A DNA stretch of 64,000 nucleotides from Lentzea sp. NBRC 102530 (GTDB lineage Bacteria > Actinomycetota > Actinomycetes > Mycobacteriales > Pseudonocardiaceae): the NCBI RefSeq assembly GCF_030269365.1, contig NZ_BSTF01000014.1:1-64000 (forward strand). Direction: 5' to 3'. The notes beneath the pieces are model-generated. The model did no database searches, was not told the DNA's origin, and saw only the letters and a program-made list of their open reading frames with translations. The position numbers and the translations under genes are program-made. Positions 16,684-25,609 of the stretch are shown here, piece after piece. The first letter of the stretch is position 1; each line of letters opens with the position of its first letter.

Positions 16684-17798
16684 TTGTCCCCCAACGGAAT
16701 TCTCGCCCGCACCACGAATCCGCCGTCCTCGGTCGACTTCACGGTCAGCGTGCCACCGTGCACCGCGACGCGTTCCCGCATCCCCACCAGTCCCTGCCCG
16801 CTGCCGCCGCCGCGCGACGGCCCGCCCGCGGTGTTGCGCACCAGCACGTCCAGCCGGTCGCCGTCGCGGCGCACGTGGACGGACGCCGCCGCGCCGGGCG
16901 CGTGCCTGGTGGCGTTCGTGAGCGCCTCCTGCACGATCCGGTACGCGGTGAGGCCGACCGCCTCCGGCACGTCGTCCACGTCCACCTCAGCCTCGTCGCC
17001 GGGCCGCACCAGTTCCGGGATGCGGCTGATGCCGGGCTGCGGCGCGCGTTGGGGAGCGTCGCCGTTGGTCCGCAGCACGCCCAGCAGGCGTTGCATGTCG
17101 GTGATCGCCTCCCGCGCGGCCTCGCCGAGTTCCGCGAACTCCTGCTGGGTCTCGTCGCTCAGTCCTTTGAGGCGGTAGGGCGCCGTTTCGCACCTCACCA
17201 CCACCATCGACATGTGGTGCGCCACGACGTCGTGCATCTCGCGCGCGATGCGGGCGCGTTCCTCCAGCGCGGCCTTGGCGTCCCGTTCCTCCTCGAGCTC
17301 GCGTTCCGCCCGGCCGCGCGCCCCGAGGAGGTAGACGACGGTGGCGAGCATCGGGGCGAACAACGCGAGGTCGGCGGCCTGCCGTTCGGTGACGGCGACC
17401 AGCACCGCGCTGATCACCGTGGCGGTGATCACGATCGGTCGCGAGTAGAAGGCGGCGACCGCCACGAGGAGAGGGATCGCCGTCCAGTACTGGAACGCCC
17501 CGGCCCCTTCTCCCGCGCACAGCAGAGCCACGGGGTAGAAGCTCAGCGCGGCCAGCCGCCAGGCCAGCAGGGGCGACCGGATCAGCAGGACGTACGGCAG
17601 GACCGTCGACAGGAAGAGGACGACCCACCAGCCGTCCGAGTCCTGTTGCCGCACGTAGCCCGCGCTCGCGACGATTCCCCAGACAGCGGCGTAGATGATC
17701 AGGCCGGCGTGGACGGGAACGCGCAGGCGGCCGAGCGGCCTGGCGAGCACTCGGGTGCGATCGGGACCGAGAACGGTCCGGTACAACGCGCGGAACAC
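16680..17798 (-). CDS. Sensor histidine kinase, HisKA_3 type (second pair)
   Basis: 372 residues. About five N-terminal membrane helices lie within residues 28-150 with short loops. A coiled-coil linker (ERELEEERDAKAALEERARI) leads to the H-box RARIAREMHDVVAHHMSMVV, and a HATPase domain has N-box EALTNATRHA and G-box GQGLVGMRERV. The DesK/LiaS-like layout suggests sensing within or near the membrane. It uses a GTG start at 17798. It is the first gene of the operon and is divergent from the hypothetical gene at 17919 across 120 bp. Confidence 0.92.
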   Translation of the reverse strand: MFRALYRTVLGPDRTRVLARPLGRLRVPVHAGLIIYAAVWGIVASAGYVRQQDSDGWWVVLFLSTVLPYVLLIRSPLLAWRLAALSFYPVALLCAGEGAGAFQYWTAIPLLVAVAAFYSRPIVITATVISAVLVAVTERQAADLALFAPMLATVVYLLGARGRAERELEEERDAKAALEERARIAREMHDVVAHHMSMVVVRCETAPYRLKGLSDETQQEFAELGEAAREAITDMQRLLGVLRTNGDAPQRAPQPGISRIPELVRPGDEAEVDVDDVPEAVGLTAYRIVQEALTNATRHAPGAAASVHVRRDGDRLDVLVRNTAGGPSRGGGSGQGLVGMRERVAVHGGTLTVKSTEDGGFVVRARIPLGDK

Positions 17799-17918
17799 CA
17801 GCCGATGCTAGGTCGATCCGTTCATCCGCACATTGACCTGCGGAGTGAGGTACCGGGGTATGACTCTGATCAAGATGGGGCATTGCTAATCCGTGACGCC
17901 GCGCGGTAGGCAGTACCT

Positions 17919-18425
17919 GTGAGACCACCACAGGATCCAGATCGCTGGGCGAGGCTGACGGCCGTCGCTGGCGAGGCGCTGGCCGCGGCCAGGGCCGGGG
18001 AAGACGCTGTGGCGGTGGACCTCGTGACCGGGTACCTCAGCGGGTCTCCCGAGGGCAACGAGGAGATCCGGGAGCTGGTGCTGCTGCTGTTCGCCGAGTG
18101 CAGCAGCATGGTCAGCGCGCTCGGTTCCGGCGGCGCGACCCCGGTCAAGATGCAGGTGTTCGACGAGGACGGCAACGAGGTCCAGATCGACGACGCCGAC
18201 CCGCCCGTCCGCACGGCGATCCGCGCCCTGCTGGCCGAGGTGCACGGCGACCAGGACGCGGCGTCCGAGCAGATCGAGATCGCGCTGGCCAACGGCCAGC
18301 CGCAGGAGCTCGCGACCGTGGTCCTGCAAGCCCTGCGGTGGACGTTGAAGCTGGCCGTCGAGTGCGAGACGCGCGACCTGCCGATCGCGTCGTGGATCAC
18401 CGCGTCGCTGGACGACCAACCCTGA
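17919..18425 (+). CDS. Hypothetical cytosolic protein
   Basis: 168 residues, acidic, without signal peptide or membrane segment. I do not recognise the family. Visible features are a helical N-terminus rich in Ala (GEALAAARAGEDAVAVDLVTG), an acidic central stretch (FDEDGNEVQIDDADPP) and a helical C-terminal half. The GTG start lies downstream of a divergent kinase promoter region. The 3' end overlaps the convergent erythromycin-esterase-like gene by 29 bases. Codon usage is normal for the window (strong third-position GC), supporting a real gene. Confidence 0.7.
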   Translation: MRPPQDPDRWARLTAVAGEALAAARAGEDAVAVDLVTGYLSGSPEGNEEIRELVLLLFAECSSMVSALGSGGATPVKMQVFDEDGNEVQIDDADPPVRTAIRALLAEVHGDQDAASEQIEIALANGQPQELATVVLQALRWTLKLAVECETRDLPIASWITASLDDQP

Positions 18426-19542
18426 CGTGCAACAGCGCGTCCACACCGTCCATCAGGTGCTGGTCGAGCGGGAAGTAGCCCATCTTCAGCATCGGGTCGT
18501 CGCCGATGTCGGTCCGGCGCGGGCCTTCCGGCTTGTCGGTCGTGATGCCCCAGGTCGTGAACCTGCCCTGCAGTTGACCTTCCAGGGTGGCTTTGTCCGG
18601 TTCGCCCAGTCCGATGGAATCGTTGCGGCCGAGCGTGCCGCCGATGACGGTGTACTGGTCGCCGAGGAGCGGGGCCACGAGCGCGCCCGCCGAGAGCCAC
18701 TCGAGCCGTTCGCCCGCCATCTCCATCGACGAGGTGGTGCGCTGCAAGTGGGCGTTGTGCGCGAACACGAACGTCGGTCCCTTGGCCGCCTCCTCGCGCC
18801 GGATCGCCAGCAGGTTGCGGGCCATCAGGCCGTCGCGCAACTGGCACAGGCGGTGGAGGCGGACGCCCAGGGGGTTCGGTTCGGCGCACTCGCGGTGGTA
18901 CTGGAGCAGGCTCAGCCCGGCGTTCAGGTACGTCTCGGCGCGCACCCACGCCGCGTCGGTGCTCCTGCGCTCGTGCAGCCGCCGGAGCATGCCGGTGCCG
19001 ATCTCGCGGAACCTGATGGCCTCCGCCGACCTGCCCGGTGACCGCGTGAGGTCCATGACGGCCTCGTCCCGGCTCCACTTCTCGTCGTCGGTGCTCAGGT
19101 CGACGTCCTCGCCCAGGTGGTCGCGCGCGTGTTCCAGGTACGGGCGCGGGCTGGGGACGGTGACCGTCTCGCCGGGGAAGTCGAAGCCGTGGAACGACAG
19201 CCGCTCGTGCTCCGGCCTGGCCGCGTTGTACTCGCGCATCCACTGCACGAGCTCGCGGTTCGCCGGCCAGTTCTCACCGAACGTGTGGGAGAACCCTTCC
19301 TTCATGACCACGTCGAGGTCGCCTTCGCCGCCGTGCACGTAGTCGTTGACCGCGAGCCCGCGGATCCGGCAGCTCTCCAGGGCGATCGACCGGTAGCCCA
19401 GGCCCGCGAGCTGCTCGAACAGCTCGTTGCGGACCCACGTGTGCGCGTGCTCGAGGTGGGTCGGCTCACCGAAGGCGAGGAGCTCGGTGAACGGGGTGAT
19501 GAACTCGCTGATGTCCTGGCTCATGTGGTTCAACCGTAACAT
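18397..19542 (-). CDS. Erythromycin-esterase-like family enzyme
   Basis: 381 residues, the usual size. Family motifs are LLAFGEPTHLEHAHTWVRNE near the N-terminus, an early Glu/His-rich active-site helix (IALESCRIRGLAVNDYVHG) and FVFAHNAHLQRT toward the C-terminus, giving the conserved Glu and His residues of the erythromycin-esterase fold. These enzymes can hydrolyse macrolactones, but most chromosomal homologues have no tested substrate. ATG 19542 has GGAG 6 nt upstream, better than the internal ATG at 19524. It is divergent from a TioE-type regulator across a perfect inverted repeat (19553-19602). That arrangement suggests inducible expression, perhaps by a drug. Confidence 0.85.
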   Translation of the reverse strand: MLRLNHMSQDISEFITPFTELLAFGEPTHLEHAHTWVRNELFEQLAGLGYRSIALESCRIRGLAVNDYVHGGEGDLDVVMKEGFSHTFGENWPANRELVQWMREYNAARPEHERLSFHGFDFPGETVTVPSPRPYLEHARDHLGEDVDLSTDDEKWSRDEAVMDLTRSPGRSAEAIRFREIGTGMLRRLHERRSTDAAWVRAETYLNAGLSLLQYHRECAEPNPLGVRLHRLCQLRDGLMARNLLAIRREEAAKGPTFVFAHNAHLQRTTSSMEMAGERLEWLSAGALVAPLLGDQYTVIGGTLGRNDSIGLGEPDKATLEGQLQGRFTTWGITTDKPEGPRRTDIGDDPMLKMGYFPLDQHLMDGVDALLHVRVGRPATR

Positions 19543-19552
19543 TGAAAGCTCC

Positions 19553-19602
19553 GTTGAGACTTTCCGACGATCTTGCCTGTTTCGGTGAACTAAAGTCTCA
19601 AC
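19553..19602. promoter_or_regulatory. Inverted repeat between divergent esterase and TioE genes
   Basis: GTTGAGACTTT at 19553-19563 and its exact reverse complement AAAGTCTCAAC at 19592-19602 flank a 28-nt spacer. The right arm ends one base before the GTG of the regulator and the left arm lies 10 nt before the esterase ATG. Two half-sites suit a regulator with two MerR-type HTHs. Confidence 0.65.
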
Positions 19603-19603
19603 C

Positions 19604-20290
19604 GTGCGCCCATCCGACCTCGCTCGCGAACACGGCCTGTCGACCCAGGCGGTGCGCAACTACGAGGAGTCGGGGTTCCTGCCGCCCGCCGAGCGCACGC
19701 CGTCCGGCTACCGCGTCTACACCGAGGTCCACGCGGCCGCGTTGCGCGCGTTCATCGCGTTGGTCCCCGCTTTCGGGCACGCCACCGCCGGCCAGATCAT
19801 GAACGCCGTGCACGCCGACTCGGTGGACGACGTGCTGCTGACGATCGACCGCGGCCACGAGCAACTCCTCCGCGACCGCGCGACGCTCGACTCGGTCAGC
19901 GGCGCCGTGGCGGACCTGACCGACGTCGAACCGGTGCCGCAGCCGCGCACGATCGGCGAGCTGGCCCGGCGCCTGGACGTCACCCCGGCCACGCTCAGGG
20001 CGTGGGAGGAAGCGGGAATCCTGGTGCCGCAACGGGAACCGACGGGCTACCGGGTGTTCCGCGCGGAGGACGTGCGCGACGCGGAGCTGGCCCACCTCCT
20101 GCGCCGCGGCGGGTATCCGTTGGCGCGCATAGCCCTGGTGGTGGACCAGGTCCGGTCGGCGGGCGGCACCGACACGCTGGGCGCCGCCCTGACCGACTGG
20201 CGCCGCCGCCTGCGGACCCGCGGCCTGGCCATGCTGACGGCCTCGGCCCGCCTCAGCGAGTACCTGACCGCACGGGCAGCAACTCCGTGA
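19604..20290 (+). CDS. TioE-family transcriptional regulator (two MerR HTH domains in one chain)
   Basis: 228 residues. Two MerR-type wHTH units are visible. The first is at residues 1-70 (RPSDLAREHGLSTQAVRNYE, GFLPPAERTPSGYRVYTEV); the second is at about 118-190 (TIGELARRLDVTPATLRAWE, GILVPQREPTGYRVFRAED). This tandem layout is that of TioE-type regulators known from actinomycete drug-related loci. The second unit may replace dimerisation. The GTG start follows the operator arm directly, so the mRNA may be leaderless and self-regulated. It probably controls the divergent erythromycin-esterase-like gene. The 3' end overlaps convergent metX by 38 bases. Confidence 0.88.
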   Translation: MRPSDLAREHGLSTQAVRNYEESGFLPPAERTPSGYRVYTEVHAAALRAFIALVPAFGHATAGQIMNAVHADSVDDVLLTIDRGHEQLLRDRATLDSVSGAVADLTDVEPVPQPRTIGELARRLDVTPATLRAWEEAGILVPQREPTGYRVFRAEDVRDAELAHLLRRGGYPLARIALVVDQVRSAGGTDTLGAALTDWRRRLRTRGLAMLTASARLSEYLTARAATP

Positions 20291-21265
20291 CCAGCGCGCC
20301 GACCTGGTCGCTCTCGATCAGGAACGCGTCGTGCCCGTACGGCGACCCGATCACCCTGACCTCGCCGGCCCCGGAGATCCCCGCCGCGAGTTCTTCCTGC
20401 TGCGCCAACGGGTACAGCCGGTCCGAGTCGACGCCGGCGACGATCGTCCGCGCCCGGATCCGCCCGAGCGCCGCCCTGGTCCCGCCACGCCCGCGCCCGA
20501 CGTCGTGGGAGTTCATCGCCTCGGTCAGCGTCACGTAGCTGGCCGCGTCGAACCTCCTGGACAGCTTCGCCGCATGGTGGTCCAAATAGGACTCGACCTC
20601 GAACCGCCCGTCCTCTCTGCGTTCTCTCCCGAACCGGGCCTGCAGCTCCTGCTCGCTGCGATAGCTGATGTGCGCGATCCGCCGCGCGATCCCCAGTCCT
20701 GCGACGGGATCGGCCCTGATCGCGTGCAGCTGGGCGGACGCCAGCGCGATCTGCTCGGCCGAAGCCGCCGCCGTGGTCGCCAGCAACAGCAGGGAATCCA
20801 CCCGGTCGGGCGCACTCACCGCCCACTCGACGGCCCGCATGCCTCCCATCGACCCGCCGAGCACGGCCGCCCACCGCTCGACGCCCAGGAAGTCGGCGAG
20901 GTGCACCTCGGCCGCGACCTGGTCGCGGATGGTGAGGCCGGGAAAGCCGGGGTACTGCCAGGGCCCGGTGCTGCCCTGGCACCCGCCGAGCACGTTGGGT
21001 GCCACGACGAAGAACCCGTCGAGCGGTTTTCCCGGCCCCACCAGGGAGTCCCACCAGCCCGGCGTGGGGTGGCCCGGCTCCACGCCCCCGGCGACGTGGC
21101 TGTCACCGGTCAGGGCGTGGAGCACGAGCACCGCGTTGGAGGCCTCCGCGTTCAAGGTCCCCCACGTCTCGTACGCGAGCTGGAAGCCGGGCAGTTCCCC
21201 GAACTCCGCGGCGTGGCTGAACCACTTGCGCCGACCGTTCGGATCGCCGAACCGCCATCCGCCCA

Positions 21266-21266
<1 letters not shown>
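20253..21266 (-). CDS. metX: Homoserine O-acetyltransferase
   Basis: 337 residues. Alpha/beta-hydrolase fold with the family motifs NAVLVLHALTGDSHVAG, NVLGGCQGSTGPW, nucleophile elbow GGSMGGM, Asp in VAGVDSDRLYP and His in SPYGHDAFL. It acetylates homoserine with acetyl-CoA, the first committed step of methionine synthesis by direct sulfhydrylation. The GTG start overlaps the metY stop as TAGTG, so translation is coupled to metY. The N-terminus is short relative to homologues but the catalytic core is complete. Regulation is probably through the leader region upstream of metY. Confidence 0.94.
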
Positions 21267-22552
<1,286 letters not shown>

Positions 22553-22570
22553 GGCTGTGCTCCAGAACGT

Positions 22571-22601
22571 TCGTTGATGCGAGGGGGTTGGGGATCAACG
22601 A
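22571..22601 (-). promoter_or_regulatory. Stem-loop between leader ORF and metY
   Basis: On the minus strand an 8-bp stem TCGTTGAT / ATCAACGA closes a 15-nt C-rich loop. The first arm contains the leader stop codon and follows the two Cys codons; the structure ends 18 nt before the metY start. A ribosome stalled in the leader would alter its folding. A longer imperfect hairpin formed by the leader coding sequence spans 22615-22668, with arms CCATG-CTGGT and ACCAG-CATGG and an inner GACGC-rich stem. Confidence 0.6.
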
Positions 22602-22672
22602 GAGCAACGACAGGCCATGCTGGTGACGCGCACGTAATCCACGTGGCGTCGGCTAACCAGCGGCATGGTCAT
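22595..22672 (-). CDS. Cysteine-ending leader peptide upstream of metY
   Basis: A 25-codon ORF (ATG 22672, TGA 22597-22595). The core LVSRRHVDYVRVTSMACR fits the short actinobacterial leader peptides (consensus like LV-RRHVDL-R--S--CR) found before cysteine and sulfur-assimilation genes. It ends with Cys21 and Cys23, so translation should slow when Cys-tRNA is scarce. It lies wholly in the metY 5' UTR, overlaps the imperfect hairpin 22615-22668 and ends in the stem at 22571-22601. An internal ATG at 22666 is an alternative start. No strong Shine-Dalgarno is near. The expected role is cis-regulation, not a trans-acting peptide. Confidence 0.75.
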   Translation of the reverse strand: MTMPLVSRRHVDYVRVTSMACRCSR

Positions 22673-22745
22673 GCAGACGAAGGTAGGGCTCCACCCGGTC
22701 CCTCCGACACCCCGTCCAACAGGTGAGAACGCTTAGGCTGATCGC

Positions 22746-23753
22746 ATGCGCACAGCTCTAGTCGGCTACGGACTGGGTGGGGCGGCCTTCCACGCCCCGT
22801 TCATCGAGGCAACCCAGGGCCTGGAACTCTCCGCGGTGGTCACCTCGAACCCGAAGCGCCAGGCCGAGGTGGCCGAGCGCTACCCGAACGCCAGCCTCCT
22901 GTCCTCTCTGGACGAAGTCTGGCAGGGCGGCTTCGACCTGGTCGTCATCACCACCCCGAACCGCTTCCACGCGACCCACGCCCGCCAGGTCCTCGAACAC
23001 GGCCTCAACGTGGTCGTCGACAAGCCGTTCGCCGCCTCGGCGATGGAGGCCAGGGCCCTGGCCTCCATCGCCTCCTCCAAGGGCCTGCAACTGGTCCCGT
23101 TCCACAACCGCCGCTGGGACGGCGACTTCCTGACCGTCCGCAAGCTCCTCGCCGACAACGCCCTGGGCGCGGTCCACAAGTTCGAGTCCCGGTTCGAGCG
23201 CTACCGCCCGGAGATCAAGTCCTCCTGGAAGGAGTCGGGCGACCCGGCAGACCTGGGCAGCATCCTGTTCGACCTGGGCACCCACCTGGTGGACCAGTCG
23301 GTGGCCCTCTTCGGCCGCCCGACCTCGGTCCACGCCGAGATCGCCACGGTCCGCCCCGGCGCCAAGGCGGACGACGACGTCTTCCTCTCCCTGACGCACG
23401 ACAACGGCGTCCGCTCCCACCTCTGGATGAGCGCGCTGGCAGCAGACCTCGGCCCGCGCTTCCGCGTGCTGGGCCACGACGCCGCCTACGTCAAGTACGG
23501 CATGGACCTCCAGGAAGACCGCCTCAAGGCAGGCGAAACCCCGGCGGGCCCCGGCTGGGGCGAAGAACCCGAGGAGGCGTGGGGCACGCTGGGCGGCAAG
23601 CCCCACCGCACCGAGCCGGGCGCGTACCAGGACTTCTACGCGCAGGTGGCCGCGGGCAAGGCTCCGGTCTCGCCGCAGGACGCGGTGACGGGCCTGGAGG
23701 TCATCGAGGCAGCGAAGCAGTCGGCCGCGACGGGCGACGCGGTGAAGCTCTAA
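22746..23753 (+). CDS. Gfo/Idh/MocA-family NAD(P)-dependent oxidoreductase
   Basis: 335 residues. An N-terminal Rossmann fold begins RTALVGYGLGGAAFHAPFI (GxGxxG-like) and holds FDLVVITTPNRFHATHA and the VVDKPFA motif, the family's catalytic-lysine signature. The C-terminal alpha/beta domain contains HNRRWDGDFLTVRKLL and FDLGTHLVDQSVALFGRP. It probably oxidises or reduces a sugar, inositol or related polyol; the substrate is unknown. It is transcribed divergently from metY, sharing about 70 bp of intergenic DNA with the metY leader. A long palindrome (23793-23879) follows and probably terminates transcription. Confidence 0.9.
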   Translation: MRTALVGYGLGGAAFHAPFIEATQGLELSAVVTSNPKRQAEVAERYPNASLLSSLDEVWQGGFDLVVITTPNRFHATHARQVLEHGLNVVVDKPFAASAMEARALASIASSKGLQLVPFHNRRWDGDFLTVRKLLADNALGAVHKFESRFERYRPEIKSSWKESGDPADLGSILFDLGTHLVDQSVALFGRPTSVHAEIATVRPGAKADDDVFLSLTHDNGVRSHLWMSALAADLGPRFRVLGHDAAYVKYGMDLQEDRLKAGETPAGPGWGEEPEEAWGTLGGKPHRTEPGAYQDFYAQVAAGKAPVSPQDAVTGLEVIEAAKQSAATGDAVKL

Positions 23754-23792
23754 CCCAGGAGTCCTGTCCGTCGTCGCCGCCTTCGCGAGCCT

Positions 23793-23879
23793 GCTTCACG
23801 TTGCCGAAGTGCACGCGGGGAGCTTTCGTTCGCACTGACCGCACGTGAGGTCCCCGCGTGCGGCAGGGAAACGTGAAGC
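23793..23879. repeat. Long palindromic element between convergent genes (copy 1 of dispersed repeat)
   Basis: Nested perfect arms: 23793-23802 pairs with 23870-23879 (GCTTCACGTT / AACGTGAAGC), TGCCG pairs with CGGCA, and 23811-23821 pairs with 23851-23861 (GCACGCGGGGA / TCCCCGCGTGC). The inner ~52 nt, read on the minus strand, closely matches 52852-52904 on the plus strand. Both copies lie between convergent genes, as expected for a bidirectional terminator built from a mobile palindrome. Confidence 0.65.
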
Positions 23880-23916
23880 TGGCTCAGGCGGTGCGGACAG
23901 GCTTCCGGGCAGCTGC

Positions 23917-24612
23917 TCAGCCCGCGGACGGTCCGGCCGCGCGCGCCAGCGGCGGGTGCAGCACCCGTGCCGCGCCCCGCCGGTACAGCGCGGCCGGCCG
24001 GCCTCCGTCACGACTGGTGCTCTCCCCGGTGGGCACCAGGAACCCCTCCACCCCGGTCACCTTCCGGTGGAAGTTCCGGGGGTCCAGCGGACTCCCCCAC
24101 ACGATCTCGTACACCCGCCGCAGCTCGGCGACCGTGAACTCGGTGCCGCAGAACTCAGCCCCCAGCCCGGTGTACTCCAGCTTGGCCCGCGCCCGTTCCA
24201 CGCCGTCCGCCAGGATCCGCCCGTGGTCGAACGCCAGCGACGACACCGACGACACCGGCTCCCACGAGGCAGCGGCCGCGTCCGTTCCCGCCACCGGCAC
24301 CGGCAGATCCGGCGCCAACGCCAGGTAGGCCACGGACACCACCCGCATCCGCGGATCCCGGCCAGGCTCCCCGTAGGTCCCGAGCTGCTCGAGGTGCAGC
24401 CCGGCCACGCCGGTCTCCTCGACCAGCTCCCGCGCGGCCGCGGCGTCCAGCGACTCGTCGGCCAGGACGAACCCGCCGGGCAACGCCCACTCCCCCGGAT
24501 ACGGCGCCTCACCCCTCCTGACCAGCAACGCGCACAGCTCGTCCCCGCGCACGGTCAGCACCACCAGGTCGACCGTCACAGCGAAGGGAGGGAAATCACT
24601 TGGCGAGTACAC
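23917..24612 (-). CDS. NUDIX-domain transcriptional regulator, NrtR type
   Basis: 231 residues. The N-terminal NUDIX domain has an intact box (GX5EX7REUXEEXGU) in GGFVLADESLDAAAARELVEETGV. The C-terminal ~75 residues (LRRVYEIVWGSPLDPRNFHR, GRPAALYR) match the winged-helix DNA-binding domain of NrtR, the repressor of NAD metabolism that senses ADP-ribose-type ligands. It is divergent from an SPFH gene and a NAD-kinase-like gene, with a perfect palindrome (24628-24650) between them. GTG 24612 follows a GGGTGGG stretch; GTG 24621 is also possible. The intact NUDIX box leaves residual hydrolase activity open. Confidence 0.82.
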   Translation of the reverse strand: MYSPSDFPPFAVTVDLVVLTVRGDELCALLVRRGEAPYPGEWALPGGFVLADESLDAAAARELVEETGVAGLHLEQLGTYGEPGRDPRMRVVSVAYLALAPDLPVPVAGTDAAAASWEPVSSVSSLAFDHGRILADGVERARAKLEYTGLGAEFCGTEFTVAELRRVYEIVWGSPLDPRNFHRKVTGVEGFLVPTGESTSRDGGRPAALYRRGAARVLHPPLARAAGPSAG

Positions 24613-24627
24613 CCCACCCACCCTAGA

Positions 24628-24650
24628 CTTATCGTCAATACGACGATAAG
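24628..24650. promoter_or_regulatory. Probable NrtR operator
   Basis: Perfect 9-bp inverted repeat CTTATCGTC-AATAC-GACGATAAG between the divergent regulator and SPFH genes. The right arm overlaps the SPFH Shine-Dalgarno (GGAG at 24650-24653) and a possible -10 element (TAGACT, 24624-24629). Bound repressor would block both directions. Confidence 0.7.
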
Positions 24651-24661
24651 GAGACGAAGAC

Positions 24662-25609
24662 ATGGCCGACATCAGCACCTACCCCGGACTCCGCCACCTC
24701 CGCGGCACCCCCACCGTCCACGTCCGGCACGTCAAGAACGGCAAGCTGGTCCACGAGGGCACGGGCCTGAGCTTCTGGTTCCGCCCCAGAACCGCCGTGA
24801 TCAGCGAGGTCCCGGTGGACGACCGCGAACTCCCGATGCTCTTCCACGCCAGAACCCGGGACCACCAGGACGTGACGGTCCAGCTCACCACCACCTACCG
24901 CTGCACCACCCCGGAGACCACCACGCAGCGGATCGACTTCTCGATCGACCCGGACACCGGCGTCTGGCGCCAGGACCCGCTGAGCCAGATCGCCAACACC
25001 CTCACCGAGAGCACCCAGCAGCACGCCCTCGAGATCCTCGGCACGCTGGACCTCGACACGGCCATCAGGACCGGCGTCGAACGCGTCAAGCAGCAGGTCA
25101 AGGACAACCTGAAGGCCGACCACATCGGCCTGGAGATCATCGACGTCCGCGTGGTCGCCATCCGCCCGGACGCGGACATGGAGAAGGCCCTCCAGACGAC
25201 CGTCCGCGAGAAGGTCCAGCAGGAGGCCGACAAGGCCACCTACGAACGCCGGGCCATCGCCGTCGAACGCGAGCGGGCCATCAGCGAGAACGAGCTCCAG
25301 AACCAGATCGAACTGGCCAAGCGGGAAGAACTCCTGGTGGTGCAACGAGGTGCGAACGCCCTCAGGCAGGCCGAAGACCACGCGAGGGCGGCCAGGATCG
25401 CCGACGACGCCAAGGCGGAAGGCATCCGCAAGCTCGCGGAAGCCGAAGCAGCAGGCGAGAAAGCACGTCTCGACGCCTACAAGGAAGTTCCGCAGGAGAC
25501 CCTGTACGCCTTGGCGGCCAAGGAACTCGCCGGCAACCTGCCCGAGATCGGCAGCATCACGCTGACCCCGGACATCATCCAGCCGATCCTGAACCGGCTC
25601 GCGCGATGA
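24662..25609 (+). CDS. SPFH (stomatin/prohibitin/flotillin) domain protein
   Basis: 315 residues. An SPFH domain occupies about residues 25-185 (GTGLSFWFRPRTAVISEVPVDD, VQLTTTYRC). A charged helical region at 185-270 (KVQQEADKATYERRAIAVER) is the usual coiled-coil and oligomerisation arm, and there is an Ala/Glu-rich tail. No N-terminal membrane segment is visible, so it is cytosolic or peripherally attached. ATG 24662 has GGAG 8 nt upstream. Its stop overlaps the ATG of the NAD-kinase-like gene (ATGA), implying co-translation. The pairing with an NrtR regulator suggests a role tied to NAD(P) homeostasis, perhaps a scaffold for the kinase-like protein. Confidence 0.88.
   Translation: MADISTYPGLRHLRGTPTVHVRHVKNGKLVHEGTGLSFWFRPRTAVISEVPVDDRELPMLFHARTRDHQDVTVQLTTTYRCTTPETTTQRIDFSIDPDTGVWRQDPLSQIANTLTESTQQHALEILGTLDLDTAIRTGVERVKQQVKDNLKADHIGLEIIDVRVVAIRPDADMEKALQTTVREKVQQEADKATYERRAIAVERERAISENELQNQIELAKREELLVVQRGANALRQAEDHARAARIADDAKAEGIRKLAEAEAAGEKARLDAYKEVPQETLYALAAKELAGNLPEIGSITLTPDIIQPILNRLAR

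Noticed and set aside
22571..22745. SAM-IV or other SAM riboswitch upstream of metY
   Set aside because: The conserved SAM-IV core and pseudoknot sequences are not present. The region is better explained by a leader ORF with terminal Cys codons and hairpins.
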